Assembly (NCBI GenBank): GCA_026770585.1
Contig: MU646356.1
Location: 67,578 to 88,440, forward strand
Reading direction: 5' to 3'
DNA: 20,863 bases
Origin: Baffinella frigidus
Lineage: Eukaryota > Cryptophyceae > Cryptomonadales > Baffinellaceae
Part shown: positions 19,348 through 20,863 of the stretch, in pieces
Layout of the letters: every line of letters starts with the position of its first letter
How positions within the stretch are numbered: position 1 is the stretch's first letter
The notes under the pieces: generated by a model
Database searches by the model: none
What the model was told of the DNA's origin: nothing
What the model saw: the letters and a program-made list of their open reading frames with translations, nothing else
Program-made: the position numbers and the translations under genes

Positions 19348-20863
19348 CTACTTATTAATTCAGACCAGATCGTGTCTCTTAGAAACCCCAGCTGCCCCCG
19401 AGAATTCTGCTGGGATTGTGACGATCAAGACTTTATGTAATCAAGACTTTCTGTGTCGAGGATCAACACCTCCTCGATCCAGCGCTCCTACTGGACTTGC
19501 CTTCCTGGAGAAGTTGCTGGCCTGCAAAGAGCGCCGAGTCAGCATGGATGCACGCAGACGATGGATGATCAGTGGGGAAAAAAGCGCGGCAACGATCACG
19601 CTCTCGGCCGGCACCAAAGCACCGTTGAAGCGCCGCAAGGGTGCGGTGTCCGCATCGCATCGAGAAAAACGCATGCGGACGATAGAGGAGCAGCGATGGG
19701 AGTCATAACAGAGGAGGGCTCCGGTACAGGAGTGCCTCGCTCATGAGAAACCGCGCCCCCACCAAGACCATCATGGGACCCTGGGCACAGGCCTACTGTT
19801 GGGTCCTAGGGGGTGGCGCTTTCTTGTGAGCGAGGTACCCCTGCAACGCCCCGCGGCAACGTATCACACAGGTGGGGGGGGGTTGTGCAGGAGACTCCCG
19901 CACACGCATCGCGACGAAGAAAATCTCAGCTGCGTTAGCGAGAGCCCCCCCCCCTTCGAGTACTGGCGGGTCTGGAAGGGGGAAGATGAAAAGGGAGGGG
20001 CACCTTGATGGGCATGTGCGCAAGCAGGAACTTTGCCGCGGACGATAATCGAGGAGTCATACCCCGCCTTTGCGTCGATGCCTCTCCACCCGATCGCGAG
20101 CGCGAGAACATCGAGAGGCCCGAGCGAGACGACCGCCCTCGTGATGGCTGTGCGGTGCCGGCTTCGGAGACTTCGGGCATCGAGAGGGAGCGGCGGTGGT
20201 GTGCGTGTTCATGCTCGATGCCGCCTGCGCAGGGGTTTAGGGAGTAGGGGTCAGGGTTAAGTATTGAGGGCCGGCAGCACGTCCGGATGGGCATCAATCT
20301 AGGATGCAGAGGAGGCGGCGGCGGTGGTGTGCGTGTTCATGCCCACCACCGCCTGCGCAGGGGTTTGGGGTTTATCCCTTTAGTGGCGAGAGGGTCAAAA
20401 TTGACCCCCGACAGGTCCTAGGAAGGTCGTAGAGCCCTGCGGTAGGGAGCATGAGCCCACTCGCCACTTGAGGGATATGAGTACTTCGGTCATAATAAAC
20501 AGCCCCCCCGCTGGGACAAAACGTAGAGCCCTAGGCATAGGCCTACTTTAGGGTCCTAGGGGGTGGCGCCTTATTACGAGTGAAGTACCCCTGTGGGGTT
20601 TACGGTTTAGGGTTGAAGATCACCGGCACGACAGCATTAGTATCAAGGGAGCAGAGGAGAACGAGTGTGGTTTCCACAGGGCAACACTTTTGTCTGATAC
20701 AAGAGACTGGGCCTGATGAAACTAGAGGCGGCTGCAGGCTGCAGGGTGGTTGGAGGAGGCGTGCTACCTGCGTGCGCGTGCGCATGCTCATTCGACCCCT
20801 CCATCGACGCAGGCGCGTCCCCCCCCTCACCCACGCTGCTGCGCCGTCGTACGGGTGCACCCG
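19216..20863 (-). CDS. unrecognised Ser/Arg-rich protein, spliced, partial (runs off right edge)
   Basis: Minus-strand exons 20863-20768 (partial), 20224-20004, one ending at 19501, and the terminal exon 19347-19216. The first two share a phase 1 junction. The protein starts in view with GEGGDAPASMEGSNEHAHA, continues GIEHEHAHHRRSLSMPEVSE, a Ser/Arg-rich stretch, RLSSAAKFLLAHMPIK, then a more hydrophobic VPAESVIVAALFSPLIIHR, and ends ERLVEEGVMLDTESLDLRK...AVFKRHDLV. No domain is recognised. The junctions between 20004 and 19501 are not resolved; exons may lie around 19870-19930 (ALANAAEIFFVAMRV). It converges on gene 3. Confidence 0.55.
19356..19487 (-). repeat. decayed tandem copy of the gene 4 terminal exon
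   Basis: On the minus strand it reads ERWIEEVLILDTESLDYIKS then stops, preceded by the same TAG|GAGCGC acceptor. Offset from the functional exon is 140 bp. The copy sits only 11 nt after the upstream donor, too close to be spliced to it. Confidence 0.8.
19501..19674 (-). CDS. gene 4 penultimate exon (start unsure)
   Basis: Frame reading DTAPLRRFNGALVPAESV, IVAALFSPLIIHRLRASM and LTRRSLQASNFSRK, ending AAG before a GC donor with an otherwise good consensus (GCAAGT) in phase 0, which joins the terminal exon. The start boundary is not known. Confidence 0.45.
19727..19843. mobile_element. 117-bp MITE-like element, copy 1
   Basis: The left end CAGGAGTGCCTCGCTCATGA...CCCCCACC pairs with the right end GGTGGCGCTTTCTTGTGAGCG...CCCCTG. 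The middle has AGGCCTACTGTTGGGTCCTAGG. A second copy lies at 20478-20593. Confidence 0.75.
20004..20224 (-). CDS. gene 4 internal exon
   Basis: The acceptor GCGCAG|GC, phase 1, and donor GTGCCC, phase 0. Codes for GIEHEHAHHRRSLSMPEVSE, AGTAQPSRGRSSRSGLSM, FSRSRSGGEASTQRRGMTP and RLSSAAKFLLAHMPIK. Confidence 0.5.
20225..20372. repeat. short heptamer tract and copied exon start
   Basis: GGGTTTAGGGAGTAGGGGTCAGGG at about 20231. On the minus strand 20307-20359 repeats the exon start (GCGCAGGCGG..., GGCATGAACACGCACACCACC), a second copy of the 20224 junction. Confidence 0.65.
20373..20477. mobile_element. 105-bp MITE-like element, 18-bp inverted ends
   Basis: TATCCCTTTAGTGGCGAG (20373-20390) pairs with CTCGCCACTTGAGGGATA (20460-20477), 16 of 18. 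Its inner CAGGTCCTAGGAAGGTCGT matches sequence at 12269. Confidence 0.75.
20478..20593. mobile_element. MITE-like element, copy 2 of the 117-bp family
   Basis: The right part (AGGCCTACTTTAGGGTCCTAGG, GGGGTGGCGC, GTACCCCTG) closely matches 19727-19843. The left end GAGTACTTCGGTCATAATAA pairs with TTATTACGAGTGAAGTACCCC. It directly abuts the element ending at 20477. Confidence 0.75.
20768..20863 (-). CDS. gene 4 exon at right edge (partial)
   Basis: Codes for VGEGGDAPASMEGSNEHAHA then HA and the first base of Gly. The donor is GTAGCA, phase 1. GAGCATGCGCACGCGCACGCAG here resembles GAGCATGAACACGCACACC at the start of the next exon. Confidence 0.45.

Noticed and set aside
19175-19708. 177-residue plus-strand open frame
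   Set aside because: It spans two tandem copies that read better on the minus strand, where a clean terminal exon, acceptor, stop and AATAAA are found.

Overview
This window is eukaryotic nuclear DNA, most likely from an alga or another microbial eukaryote. The evidence is many short exons joined by GT-AG introns (a few GC-AG), AATAAA-like signals after two stop codons, and long degenerate arrays of the TTTAGGG/CCCTAAA heptamer. Nothing resembles bacterial operons, CRISPR, rRNA or tRNA. I cannot name the species. The AG|G acceptors, loose donors and TTTAGGG-type repeats would suit a dinoflagellate-like or other complex alga, but that is inference.

Four genes can be read by joining exons whose phases agree. 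(1) Minus strand, 105-1766 and running off the left edge: a polytopic membrane protein. (2) Plus strand, 1859-8430: a 12-exon, 477-residue glycosyltransferase of family GT6 (the ABO / alpha-1,3-galactosyltransferase family), with a signal-anchor, the DVD metal/nucleotide-sugar motif and the HDES catalytic motif. (3) Plus strand, about 8438-18853: a gene of at least 17 exons whose conserved blocks (SLSAHC, CAHPAALCEAFIPFNRA, IVANNHYDAAYLDYFTG, HLAIVYLPYQ-VSVMALFE, IPVFAPSLDLL, HDPNDERDPAAVRYWL) I associate from memory with an uncharacterised, possibly glycosyltransferase-like family of algal proteins. (4) Minus strand, from the right edge down to 19216: an unrecognised basic/serine-rich protein, convergent with gene 3. 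Genes 1 and 2 are head to head with 92 bp between putative start codons. Genes 2 and 3 are nearly touching and may even be one fusion gene.

The main novelty is intron architecture. Many introns begin with sequence resembling the start of the next exon, and many exons start with GT, so AG|GT is present at both ends. Intact and decayed copies of exon starts lie in tandem inside introns at over ten loci. This is the footprint expected if introns arose, or are still arising, by tandem duplication of exon segments containing AGGT. The introns are further filled with telomere-like heptamer arrays (each locus with its own variant unit), microsatellites and foldback/MITE-like inverted repeats, including a perfect 58-bp-arm palindrome at 16200-16361.
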